In this document: positions 54,209 to 64,000 of the stretch, piece after piece
Layout of the letters: every line of letters begins with the position of its first letter
Position numbering within the stretch: position 1 is the stretch's first letter
Assembly (NCBI GenBank): GCA_027704905.1
Contig: CM051019.1
Span: 23,735,038 to 23,799,037, forward strand
DNA length: 64,000 nucleotides
Direction of reading: 5' to 3'
DNA from: Muraenolepis orangiensis
Lineage: Eukaryota; Chordata; Actinopteri; Gadiformes; Muraenolepididae
Program-made: the position numbers and the translations under genes
Notes under the pieces: model-generated
The model's database searches: none
Seen by the model: the letters and a program-made list of their open reading frames with translations, nothing else
Told to the model about the DNA's origin: nothing

Positions 54209-54621
54209 GACGAGTGTATCACCCCAAGGTCATACCTCATCAACATACAGGGAGGAGCGGTGCTGCGGCGGAACCGTCGCCATCTCCGGACGGTACCAAC
54301 GCCTCGTCCTGCCCAAACCGACTCACCTGCAGCCGCTGGGAGTACTGGGGTGGTTCCCCAGTCTACCAGTACAGTGACTGATTGTCTGAGTCCAGGTGGG
54401 GTCGCAAAACCTGAACAAACACCGGGACTGGTTCAGACCAGGTCTGGACGTGTCATTAAGCCTGTCAGACTTATTGAGACAATATAATTTTAGTTAAAGG
54501 TAAGGCCAAAATAAACATTATTTGTTGCACGAGTGTAATTGCTTGTTGAAGTTTGTATGGAGTTGCGATACAAATAAAGACCGCAAGCAGAAACCTCCGT
54601 GGGATCATTTCACTACAGATG

Positions 54622-56689
54622 TAAACATGGTCAAACAGGTCAAGGTCAAGTGAACTTTATAAGCAACGCCCTTCATCACAGTTACATTCTCAAGGGGCTT
54701 CACAGGCCCCTCCCCCAAAGGCCTGAACTTAGGACCAGGACACACTCCTCATAACAGGCACTATATGTATTGGAAATGGTGTCTAAATGCTGCAAGGGAG
54801 GAGAAACAGAATGCAGAGCAGCAGCTGCTAAAGAACCCATCAGCTTGTCATGTCAGTGGAAAGCCAGCCCTCTACATACACTAGCTGCTATACAAGTCTA
54901 CCTTCCCCCTAGTCACATTAAACGGCCATTCAAGAAAGCATTTAAATTATTATGTTTTTTTATATATTGTTTATGTGATTTCAATTACAACTATATCACC
55001 TTAAAGACATGCAATGAGAATTAACATTAATTCTAGCTTGCTAGTTTTCGATTTTCCATTCTAAGCGTCTGTACTTCACTGATCACTGATGACATCAACA
55101 ACTAGGAAATGTTATGATATGCCCAAATATGTCCATCTAATGAACAACGTGTGTGTGCAGGCTGTTCTCATAAACGACACGTAGGATTCCCTACGAAAAA
55201 ACTGTGCCAGAACTTCTGCAGCTATAATGTCAAGCACAGTCACGTTTCCCTGTATTCTCGGTGGAAAATCGAATTGAGATCGTTCCGGCATTATAATATG
55301 TTTTGATAACATTTCTAGAAAGAAATTTGTGTTTTACTCTCACACGCTTTGTTCAGTGAATTTATATGATCTTTAGGTTTTGAATTATTACGAAGATTTG
55401 TTCATGTTTCTATCGTTGCTATGGACGCTGATATCACTACCGCCTGCGTAGCTTGTGCCCGGAAGTATTGTTCTGTTATGTTTATTATGTAGGTTTATTT
55501 TTCTGTGTATTTCTAACGCATCGGATTGCAGTGGCACTGAGCTGCACCGTCTCGTTCGGAAACCACATTATATGTTTAAAAAAAGATATAAACCACATTA
55601 TTAACACAAAAAGATCGAGGGACGAGACCCGGTCTACAGTTTGCAGTGTGCGGTGTCACACGTTGTGTCGTTCTAATGTGTTTTCCCTATTTTGTGAAAT
55701 TGTGACCAGGAATCTTGCCATCTTAGTATAAGGTTTACTGGCCGGGAGAAACACACTGGCATGGTCAGATTTGATCTTTCTTATTTGTAAGAGGGTGAAA
55801 TCATGTTTTTCACATGTTGTGTCCCTGCTGAGTGATGCCCCCAATTATTTTGTTTTGCTTATGGTAGTAGAGGTCAAGATATTTCCAAAACTGGTGATTT
55901 TGGCTTTTGGCTTCCCTGTAAGCCTTCAAAGGTGGCACAGCTTCCAGGTTCAAAGGTCACCCCTGAGGAGCAGGAACCCCCCAAACCTTTCATACATATG
56001 ATAATCTCTAAATCAAGACCTTTCCAATGATGTCTTCATGGTTGTCCTACGACTAAGTTTAATTTTCATCTTTCTCCAAGCCAAGGCTACTTGCAGGTGT
56101 ACTTTGAGCCTTTTAGGGCCAAGCTGGATAAAATGAGTCAAACATGTTTTAAGAGGTATGAAGTAGCCAACTGTGTTCAAGATATTGATGTTTGCCTTAT
56201 GCACAGTCATACTGTCATACTTTTCAACTTGGACCGGTTTAGACTCGATTTTATTGGTTAACATCCATATTTACAATTTACAATTTACAAATATTTTTAA
56301 ACTTAAGTGCATATTTCTCACTAGAAATGCTAGAAATCCAACGCATTCCTGTGCAGCCTCCATGGCGCCCATCCAGTCTTTCCTCATCACCTCATGGTTT
56401 TCATCCGTTGTAGCGGATGAGACGGGATCACTGGCTGTATCACTGTTTGTGTCTGGGTCTCGTATCTATGGGGGTTCCGAGGGTTCCCCATTGGTCGAAT
56501 CCACAAAGAAGGGCGGGACTTGGGAACTGTCAGACCATATTTGGAACACACGCAGGCCTGTGATTGGTGCGCGTCGTCCACGGAGGGCGTCAACAAGTGA
56601 GGGTTGCAACAAATGGGATGTTTTTCCCTCTCTTGTATTAGAATTGATTTGTTGATCGCTTCTTCAAGAATTGCAATTCGAACAAAACA
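54622..56689. other. Intergenic, no gene seen
   Basis: A SINE/LINE-tail-like segment at 54635-54720 (gtcaaggtcaagtgaacttt ... cttcacagg). Otherwise AT-rich single-copy-looking DNA. Open frames at 55453-55731, 55771-56001 and 56173-56655 show no recognised motif. Confidence 0.45.
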
Positions 56690-57324
56690 AATACATACGT
56701 ATGATCTATTATGCAGTTTGTATTTAGTTTAAATGGATATTGACGTATGGATATTAAACTGAAGTGTTCTTCCGTACATTTGGAAGGCTGTTAGGCCTAC
56801 TGAACATAAGTATATATTCTATAATTGATATATCTATATCTATTATGTCAGGGCATATGAACAAAGTAAACACAGGGAATTTAGTAGCAGATATATTTAA
56901 TATAAAGCTCATCAGGCTAAAATGGAAGATGTGTCATGTCGATGACAAAGCAACTTAACACACATAATAAAGCATGTATTCGATATGAAATAATGGATAT
57001 TAAATAAGAAAAGGTATTGAACTACTTTTCACTGTCCCGTCAGTTGAGTCTATGGCGCCCTCTAGAGGCCATCTAAATACTGGCCTTTTCATCATATTAG
57101 GAGAGAGCTGAAATTGAAGTCATGTATGATTTGATACTATAATTGTTATCAGAAAATTGCCTTTTTCTAGTGAAGTTTGGTAAGCGGTAATTAGCGGTAA
57201 TTAGGGGTAATTCACTCTTTTTGCACTTTTTTCATAGCTCATATGAAAAAGCAATCAGCAATTATTGACAAAAACAACGTGTTCACACACATGATGGTTA
57301 ATATTATCAACCACAAGTTGTTTT
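56690..57324 (+). repeat. Triplet-repeat family, 5' portion, copy 3
   Basis: Homologous to 43057-44291, with a 550-bp gap relative to it. It begins near acatacgtatgatctattat and leads into the array at 57325. Confidence 0.85.
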
Positions 57325-57350
57325 GCTGCTGCTGCCGCTGCTGCCGCTGC

Positions 57351-57410
<60 letters not shown>

Positions 57411-57433
57411 TGCTGCTGCTGCTGCTGCTGCTG
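57325..57433. repeat. CTG/CCG triplet array, family copy 3
   Basis: 109 bp, mostly CCG in the center with CTG at both sides, like copy 1 and unlike the CTG/CTA array of copy 2. Confidence 0.95.
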
Positions 57434-57605
57434 GCTCCATTTCATCACATACTCGTCTGCGGACCTCACGTCATTTCGGCCGCTTGTTGACGGTGGCGTA
57501 CGTGGCGTCCTGTACGGCGAGGTCACTGGCGCTTTCGCCATGTCCGGGAGGGCCGTAGGTCACCTGCATATGTATATATATATATATATATATATTAATA
57601 TATAT
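57434..57605 (+). repeat. Triplet-repeat family, 3' portion, copy 3 (interrupted)
   Basis: Matches the first 150 bp of the 3' portion of the other copies, then a (TA)n stretch. The middle of the family is replaced by the hAT fragment and transposon at 57606-59357. Family sequence resumes at about 59358 (gcatgcattacgctgcaaga ... gatctagcacgtattattat) to about 59447. Confidence 0.8.
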
Positions 57606-57934
57606 CAGTGGTGAAGCGTCAAGGCCTTCAAGGTATTCAGAGAAGACCCTGGAACTCTCAGATGAAACAAAAGAAAATCGAATTAATTGTATTAATACAG
57701 TTTAATACAATTGAATACAATTTAAATACAATGAATAAATGAGAATGGTATCTGTGTTGTTATCTGTTATATTACAGTGTTACGTTGATTTGTTTGTCTT
57801 TCTCGGTCCATGCACTACGCATTTGAGTGGTTTTGTGTTAGAAAAAAAATGCAACCAATCTGATATTTTTCTGGGTTGCTGGGAAGAATATCCTTCAACC
57901 AAAGTATTCCCGCAGGCTTTGGCCCTTAGACTGA
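57606..57934. mobile_element. hAT element, second copy, left part
   Basis: Starts CAGTGGTGAAGCGTCAAGG and follows 16146-16469 closely. It is interrupted after cttagactga by the transposon at 57935-59336; the next 20 bases (atgagagcggacgtttggac) follow at 59340. The right half is missing. Confidence 0.85.
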
Positions 57935-59336
57935 TGCCTCGTTTCCACCAAGCTGTTTTGAGAGCCGGTTCGGAGCTCGCGCGTCATCGCGAACCAGTTC
58001 TTTGGGTTTCCACCGCAATGGAGCCGCTTTCTGGCTCCGTTAAGTGGTTCATTTGCGGCTCCACTTCGAAGCTGGGCTGGCCAGCCGGCTCCACTACGTC
58101 AGGGGCTGGGGGCGGGGCTTATCGGGGCTGGGGGCGGGGCTTATCGGACAAACTCAAAACAAACTCAAAGTTTTTTTCCGCCATCTTTAAAATCAGTAAA
58201 ATTCTCCGTGGACGTGAAGGTGACAGTGGTCCGTGGACGAGACAAACTGCATTTGTTTGCGTTGTTGTCCTCGGCAGAAGGTCACAATAAACTAGAGGAG
58301 CTTCTAGAACAAACCGCTATTAGAAAAACTACAGCGTGAGATGTCTTCAGCGGGGGACAGGACCGAGGAGCTAATCGATAACAAACTGGACGATACGAGG
58401 AGCTAATCGATAACAAACTGATGATCCGCTGCTGTCACTCTGGTCCTGGTAAGTTTTACTTTATAAATCTTTCCCGTGTTGCCAACCAGCTTTGTATTTA
58501 TAATCTGTTTAGCGAGCTGCTCATTATCACATCAATGTTATGTTCCTATCATCACAAATGAGGAGCTATGATTGCTAGGCTTCTGTTAGCCGATATTAAC
58601 CTTGATAACGTCAGGATGCTACTTTCTAAAAACAGTAAAGTGTAATGGAGTCATGTTTTAATTCACTTTTCTCTTGTTTTAGTTGTTTATGGAGTCGTCT
58701 TCCCTGGACGATGCGATGCGGAGCTACCGCCCCACTGGGCTGCAGCTCACAGGAGCCCCTCAGCCCCTCGGAGCTTTATTAACATGGACTTATTACACTG
58801 CACTCTACACTTTTACATTTTGTGATTACTGTATATTGTGTATTTAATGTTTTTTGTTTTTTTTAAATAAAACATTTCTATTTTTCATACAATGTCCGCT
58901 TCATTATGCTTTATCAACCGAGAAACATAATACAAGATGACAGTTTTGAAGAAGAAAAGGCAAATGGTCCCTTCTGTTTAAGTACTCTATTAATGCAGCT
59001 CTAACGTCAAGTCCATTTTATTAGTATAGTCCTTTATCACAGTTAGGGGCTTCAACGTAATGGCGTCCATAGCGCTAAAGACGAGCAGCTGTTTGTAGCC
59101 TCAAAGCCAGGCGCAACACTTTTCCATCCATCATGTAATATACTTTTGTGGAAGTTTGCGCGAGCTGCTGGGAAAGCAGAGACGTTAACAGTGACGTCAT
59201 GACGTGGCTCTCTTGGCGAAAAAGGCAGTGGAAACGCAAACCAGTTTTTTGCCGGCTCCCCAATTGAACCAAATGCGAACCGGCTCTCGCGCCACCCGAG
59301 AGCTAGAACTAGGCTTGCTTTGGTGGAAACGAGGCA
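57935..59336. mobile_element. 1.4-kb DNA transposon with TGA target duplication
   Basis: Terminal inverted repeats TGCCTCGTTTCCACCAA(G) and, in complement at the right end, TGCCTCGTTTCCACCAAAGC. Flanked by tga at 57932-57934 and 59337-59339. The paralogous site at 16467 (cttagactgaatgagagcg) is empty, which fixes the ends exactly. A 3-bp duplication suggests the PIF/Harbinger group, but no transposase is present. The interior has exon-like parts: ATG near 58340 (MSSAGDRTEELIDNKLDD, then a stop), a donor ctggtaagttt at 58450, an acceptor ttttag at 58681, and AATAAA at 58866. A 24-bp block (gaggagctaatcgataacaa plus actg) is tandemly repeated there. Confidence 0.85.
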
Positions 59337-59449
59337 TGAATGAGAGCGGACGTTTGGACCAGCATGCATTACGCTGCAAGACAAATGGCTGATGGACAAG
59401 CGACATCCACCGACGAAGATCTAGCACGTATTATTATGAGCAGCAATGG

Positions 59450-60515
59450 GAATGAGGGAATGATTTCGGACACAGCCACGGTGCTATGCTATATTTGAAT
59501 ATACTGTCAAATAGACAGCAAGCCTGAATCCATTCACTATAGCCCAATTGTATTTATTATTGTACTTTATAGAGAACATTGTATTACACGATGCTCCCTT
59601 ACAGACGGTCCTTATAGACGGTCCCTTGTACCAGTGCGCATGAGCAACCAGAACGGAACCAGATATCATTGTAAACACACCCACGTTTCAACCTGCTCAA
59701 TACTTGTTTATTTATTGTCATTTCATGCTGTTTCTTTCTAAGTAAAGTGATCGAACAAATAGAACTCTGTTCTTATTTACTTGTATTATTATTATTTTTA
59801 TGCCGCTCATGTGTTATCTGTCTGTTTTGCTAATATTATTTGATGTTTATCTATTTATTCTAAAATAATTCATGAAAAAACTTAAAACCAATTATTTAAC
59901 CTATTTTACATACTGAGAAATGATTATCTCTTTCCTGGTAATCAGTTTCTCTGCGTCTCCTTTAAAACCCTCTGGCGCCCCCCAGGGGAGATGAGCCGCC
60001 TCACACTTTGAAAACCCCCTGATCTCAAGGAGCCCGGTTTACCTGCTGCCATGGGTCCACGGTCCTCTGTCCCCCGGTCAGGACAATAGAGGCGTACATT
60101 AGACCTCCGTCCGGATGTCCTTCCGCACCGCTTGGCTGGTTGTGGAGTTAGATGCATTACTGCGCTTGATTCAATGACATTCATGACATTTCGTACAGGG
60201 TTTTCAGATGAATCCATGCCATGTATTTCACAAGCCAGGTCATAATTGTATGAATAAACAATTATGTGTGCGTGTGTGTTTAAAATGAAAGGATGACTGG
60301 AAGTCTCACCTGGTCATGACTGGCTCCTGGACCTCTGATTGGCTGGTCGTCGCTGACGGAGCTCAGACCCTGAACCCAATACAGTAACCCAGTCACTCCT
60401 CGCCTGTTTTTTGTCTCATGATCCCACAATTTCAGCTCAGAATTCTTCTTCTTACGTTAGTTGTGCATCATTGTTAAACCAGGGTATCAAAGACTATGAC
60501 AGAGAGCCTACCTGC

Positions 60516-60609
<94 letters not shown>

Positions 60610-61340
60610 GACTGAATGGTGACAGTCCTATTGAAACAATCAGGCAAGAAGCCTCAGGTAAATATTACATCTTTGAATAAATAGTATATTAGACAGCAAG
60701 ATAGAATCCACACAATATCCATCACAATAATAATATTTATAAATCTACTTAATTATTTTTGACGCTTCAGTTTTGCCACGGCAGGCTCACGCCACCAGAC
60801 TGCTGGTGGAAACCTCTAAATGTTGCTATTAATTTACTTTAATCAATTCATTCAAAAGTAATTCATTCAAAATCATAAAACATGTTTTTAATAATTATTT
60901 TAAACCCCTGTTTTAAGTATGGTCATAATGATGATAATGTCCCAGTGAATGTGTTGACACTGTGATGATGAGTAGTCGTTTGGTTCATCAGACATTCTGG
61001 CCTTACAGACAAGACCTCTATGAGACTTTTCAAACCTTAAAATGTTATTTTTGGTTTCATTAAATACACTTATATCATTAAATATCTATAGGTTGTAAGT
61101 AACCTCTTGCGACCCCATATTGATATCAGACAAACCCAAGTTCGAACCCTGGAAAACACTGGTTCACACAAACCTCTTGTTGGAAGCTATATAGTAATAT
61201 ATATAATATAGTGTACTTGTTGTAGCATTATCATTAACATAGAACGCCCCCTACTAACATCAAACCAGATCGTTCTTAATGCTATTTTCCAACGATACAA
61301 AGGAACACAACCCCTTAAGCTGCCTTAGTTTGAGTTTAGT
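59450..61340. other. Intergenic, with (CA)n at 60520-60607
   Basis: No supported gene. An 88-bp pure CA microsatellite lies at 60520-60607. Sequence 59970-60020 (ctggcgccccccaggggag) is a short palindrome. Possible further 3' exons of the receptor gene may lie here, but none could be recognised. Confidence 0.5.
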
Positions 61341-61353
61341 TTTTGAAACTCAC

Positions 61354-61382
61354 AATGGCGGTGTCCTCTGGCGTCTTGTTTC
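61354..61382 (-). CDS. Receptor cytoplasmic exon, paralog C
   Basis: A 29-bp exon on the minus strand: acceptor cttcttcaccag, donor ATT/GTGAGT. It enters in phase 1 from the transmembrane exon and leaves in phase 0, encoding NKTPEDTAI. Conserved in length and splice sites with 51622-51650. The ED-TAI sequence just after the membrane is faintly like the start of a tyrosine/switch motif, but no tyrosine is present in this exon. Downstream exons were not identified. Confidence 0.55.
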
Positions 61383-61465
61383 CTGGTGAAGAAGAAAGCC
61401 ACGGTGAATGTTTCCATGGTGATACCGGGTGTGTAGATAGACAGTAGACTGGGGTCAATTCTCAC

Positions 61466-61558
61466 CTCTCCTTCTGCACCAGCAAATGAGGAGAACCAGG
61501 GCAACGGTCAGCAAGACCCCTGTGCCTACCGCTACGCCCAGGACTAACGGCCATGTAG
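61466..61558 (-). CDS. Receptor transmembrane exon, paralog C
   Basis: A 93-bp exon: acceptor gtgttgcag, donor GAG/GTGAGA, phase 1 at both ends. It encodes TWPLVLGVAVGTGVLLTVAL then VLLICWCRRR: one hydrophobic helix followed by a stop-transfer Cys-Arg cluster. This is the usual architecture of a type I immune-type receptor (phase 1-1 exons). The extracellular domain lies beyond the window end or in unrecognised exons; stalk exons are at 63259-63318 and 63729-63782. The gene family cannot be named. Confidence 0.65.
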
Positions 61559-61604
61559 CTGCAACACAGAGGGAGTTTCAGTTAAGTGAAGGAGTTCTGT
61601 CAAG

Positions 61605-61790
61605 GGCGGCGCCGGAGGCTCAGGGGGAAGAGAGGCGGTCATGTGGTTGAATCCCTGGCTGCTCCTAGTGAAGTGTTGAGGTTCCTGACCTGTCCTGACC
61701 TCACCCTAACGGGTCCCGCGGGCTGTTCCCTTGCGTGGTTGACACCGTTGTCGGCATGTGAATGAGTGGGTGAATGCGTGTGAGTTGGTG
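61605..61790 (+). mobile_element. Degenerate tRNA-derived SINE
   Basis: A diverged relative of the SINE at 45364: ggaggctcaggg (box A), ggttgaatccctggctgctc (box B region), then ctgttcccttgcgtggttga / cgttgtcggcatgtgaatga body. It grades into a gtgaatgcgtgtgag minisatellite. Confidence 0.65.
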
Positions 61791-61797
61791 AATGCGT

Positions 61798-61957
61798 CTA
61801 AAATTGAACTTAAAACAAAACATCTTGAAAATGTTAACATAATTGAACTTATGTTTACAGTTCAAACTGAACCATGTGGGATGATTTCATCCTACGTTTG
61901 AGGGTGAATACTGTTAGATCGTCAGGTTGCAAACACACTACCAAGTCACATCAGAGT
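61798..61957 (+). repeat. Intronic duplicated block, copy 1
   Basis: About 160 bp repeated at 63480-63670: shared atgttaacataattgaactt, atgtttacagtt, gttagatcgtcaggtt and tcagagtaac. It points to a tandem duplication within the receptor gene. Confidence 0.8.
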
Positions 61958-62680
61958 AACGGGGGTGAATGTGTGTGAGTGGGTGGGTGTGTGTGAGTGT
62001 GTGAATGCGTGTGAGTGGGTGAATGTCAAGGACTGAAATATGGACGCGAACCCAAATGCACGACTCGATAACACACGTATCAAAGTAAAGAGTCTTTACT
62101 GATAAATGCAGTACAACACAAAAATCACTTGACGATGGAAACGCTTAAAGCTCAAAAGCAAAAGACCTAATCACAAAACCTGCCGGTGGCGTGACGTGAA
62201 ACATGACGCTTGTTCATAAACGTGAAACAAGTACCAACTCTCCAACGTGAAACAAGTACCAACTCTCCAACGTGAAACAAGTAACACGTCTCAAACGTGA
62301 ACAAGTACGCTGGCTCTCTTACATGAAACAAGCATGAACTGGCCCCGAACAAAGGAAGACGCAGACTATTTAAACACAAGGTAACAGAACAGGTGGAAAC
62401 AATCGGGTCCGGGGCAGCCAATCAGACAGGAGGAGAACATGAGGGGGAGATAACTGATGCGCTGCAGCTGCAGGGAAGAACTAACAAGGGGGCGTGGCTA
62501 TCCGGACGAGGGCTGTGGACGCGGGGAGGCAGAACTGCAAACCCTGACAGTGAATGCGTGTGAGTGGGTGAATGCGTGTGAGTGGGTGAATGCGTGTGAG
62601 TGGGTAAATGCGTGTGATTGGGTGAATGCATGTGGGTGAATGCGTGTGAGTGCGTGGATGCATGTGAGTGGTGAGTTTTT
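61958..62680. repeat. 18-bp minisatellite split by a solo LTR
   Basis: Units of tgaatgcgtgtgagtggg at 61968-62023 and 62550-62672. They are interrupted by the LTR at 62024-62549. Confidence 0.88.
62024..62549 (-). mobile_element. Solo LTR, 526 bp
   Basis: Ends TGTCAAGGACTG and AACCCTGACA, exact 5-bp duplication gtgaa (62019-62023 and 62550-62554). In minus orientation it has a TATA-like tttaaatagtctgcg and a cagtaaagactctttac poly(A)-region motif, the latter shared with the chromovirus LTR at 29926. A four-copy imperfect repeat (caacgtgaaacaagtaccaa and variants) lies at 62217-62335. Confidence 0.9.
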
Positions 62681-63258
62681 TTTGTGTGTGTGTGTGTGCC
62701 AAAAACACAACGAAAATATATCTGTCAGAGATTGTGACATTATTAAGACACATTTCCATGGCAACTGTGACTCTGCTACCAAAGCTCACCTACATATTGA
62801 ATTTATTAATATTTTATAAAAATCTCTACTCTGTCACAATTTACATATATATTTACATATATTTAAACCACAATTACTAAAAACATCTTAAATATAAGAC
62901 ATTATTTCTGAACCATTAAACTACATGGATGTTTTGATGGTCTCTTCATGCACACTTCTAAAACTCTTCCTCTTTTCAACTAAATGATAACAGAATTGAA
63001 TCTACATCTAACACCAACTAGTTTTGCAGATTTGTTGCAACTTGTTGTGGTTGATAACGTCCGTCCCCAGTCCCTCTGTGGCTGTCAACCAGAAGTAGGA
63101 AGAGTGACGCTCACCATAGGTGTTACAACACATAACTTTGGACGTTTTTACGATGTTGATGATTTATGATTATAAGTCCACACGGTATCACTGATAGACA
63201 GACAGAAAGGTTCCATTTGGAACACAACACAGCCCAAAGCAAGTTAGAGAAGACATAC

Positions 63259-63318
63259 GTTTCACTGTGTGGTCGGCTACGGTCGGGTTGGATGTGCTTG
63301 TGTTAGTTGTGCCTGTGG
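63259..63318 (-). CDS. Receptor stalk exon 2 (Thr/Ser-rich)
   Basis: A 60-bp block encoding TGTTNTSTSNPTVADHTVK in phase 1-1, donor AAC/GTATGT and acceptor ending acacggag on the minus strand. Rich in Thr/Ser and likely O-glycosylated. It aligns with 63729-63782 across exon and both flanking introns. The acceptor lacks a strong polypyrimidine tract, so use is uncertain. Confidence 0.45.
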
Positions 63319-63479
63319 CTCCGTGTGGATTAGAAGCAAGGACAGAACAAAGAGAAACACAGAATTAGTATCTTCATCACTCTTTACAACTAATATGACT
63401 GAAGATATCGTTTTGGACAAGATCTAGAGATCTTTTTTATCTTGTATAAGTTAATAACTAAGATTAATAAGTTCATGTC

Positions 63480-63670
63480 TAAAAGTGAACTCAGAACAAA
63501 ACAAACCATCTTCAAATGTTAACATAATTGAACTTATGTTTACAGTTAAAACTGAACTATGTTGGATGAGTTCATCATACGTTTGTTGGTGATAGATGTT
63601 AGATCGTCAGGTTTCAAACACACGTTCCTTGACCACATGGACTTCCACTACCAAGTCATATCAGAGTAAC
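63480..63670 (+). repeat. Intronic duplicated block, copy 2
   Basis: Second copy of 61798-61957, about 1.68 kb away, with a 27-bp segment (cgttccttgaccacatggac) not in copy 1. Confidence 0.8.
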
Positions 63671-63728
63671 AGGGGATTGATAAAGACCACATTTTGAAAC
63701 ACGGCTTCGCATGACAGAATTGAAATAC

Positions 63729-63782
63729 CTTTCGGTACAGTTGTGCTTGGTTTAGACGTGCTTGTGTAAGTTGGGCCTGCTG
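63729..63782 (-). CDS. Receptor stalk exon 1 (Thr/Ser-rich)
   Basis: A 54-bp block encoding AGPTYTSTSKPSTTVPK in phase 1-1, donor AAG/GTATTT. Paralogous to 63259-63318. Repeated, symmetric stalk exons of this kind lengthen the stem of membrane receptors and mucin-like proteins. The gene continues past the window end. Confidence 0.45.
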
Positions 63783-64000
63783 CTCAGTGTGGATTAAAAC
63801 CAAGGACAAAGGCCAAAACAAAGACATGTGGAATCAGTACAGTACTGTAACAACTTGTGATCTTTATCACATCTTTAGCAGATTCATGAGATTAATTATT
63901 TCATTAATTATTACGCTGTGACACTGCTGGAGTGAGAAATCTCTCCATTTCGCTTTTAATTTACAGTTTTCAATTCATTCAACATGTATTTGTTTAAAAA

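Larger units (their letters stand above)
51720..54617 (+). mobile_element. Internally deleted Gypsy element
   Basis: Flanked by gatg (51716-51719 and 54618-54621). 5' LTR 51720-51903 (TGTCATATG...CACTACA; TATA-like ccatataagc at 51779, AATAAA at 51859). Primer site TGGTGTCAGAAGTGG at 51904. The 3' LTR is partly recognisable from 54528 to 54617 and has lost its U3 start. Between them are gag, a truncated protease and an integrase, but no reverse transcriptase or RNase H. Confidence 0.9.

Noticed and set aside
56173..56655. 160-codon plus-strand frame
   Set aside because: Mixed AT-rich and unrelated sequence, no domain, no plausible start context or poly(A) signal.
57739..58290. 183-codon plus-strand frame
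   Set aside because: It crosses the exact boundary between the hAT fragment and the inserted transposon, so it cannot be an original gene.

Overview
This is a stretch of vertebrate genomic DNA, almost certainly from a ray-finned (teleost) fish. The basis is the repeat content: teleost-type L1, L2/Maui-like and Jockey-superfamily (Rex1/CR1-like) LINEs, Ty3/Gypsy elements including a chromovirus, hAT, PIF/Harbinger and pogo DNA transposons, tRNA-derived SINEs ending in the common fish tail (AAAGCGCTATATAAA then ATT repeats), and very dense long simple repeats. The species cannot be named from the sequence. No bacterial operon, CRISPR array, rRNA gene or functional tRNA gene is present. Nearly all long open frames belong to transposable elements, and most are broken.

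Layout. 1-1520: repeats, a 33-bp-arm palindrome and a small TTF-type hAT-like gene fragment. 2.4-10.7 kb: one degenerate L1 on the minus strand, interrupted by a Harbinger element (itself holding a small hAT) and by a non-autonomous LTR element with a 24-bp minisatellite in its gag-like frame. 11-11.35 kb: endogenous-retrovirus integrase remnant. 13.3-16 kb: microsatellites and an LTR-like unit split by a LINE with a 12-bp target duplication. 16.1-18 kb: a hAT with an 8-bp duplication and a pogo-like element. 19.07-27.8 kb: a hAT (Charlie/GTF2IRD2-type) shell with an L2 insertion and an LTR insertion; the LTR holds a minus-strand LINE, which holds a plus-strand LINE (four levels). 27.8-29.4 kb: triplet-repeat family copy and a retroviral gag remnant. 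29.57-33.74 kb: complete but mutated chromovirus-type Gypsy. 36.06-40.59 kb: a young Gypsy with near-identical LTRs and a 1144-codon pol.

40.6-64 kb holds the only convincing host exons, all on the minus strand: one vasohibin-like exon (42.8 kb) and three related sites of a small membrane-receptor gene family at about 41.7, 51.6 and 61.4-63.8 kb (transmembrane, cytoplasmic and Thr/Ser-rich stalk exons, with phase-1 junctions at the transmembrane and stalk exons). Between them lie two more copies of the triplet-repeat family, several Gypsy fragments, solo LTRs, SINEs, minisatellites and a 1.4-kb transposon with a TGA target duplication.

I found no convincing new multi-gene biological system. 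The most valuable observations are structural: precise nested insertions dated by target-site duplications, a possibly recently active Gypsy, a dispersed family carrying long triplet arrays, and a roughly 10-kb-spaced series of receptor paralogs.
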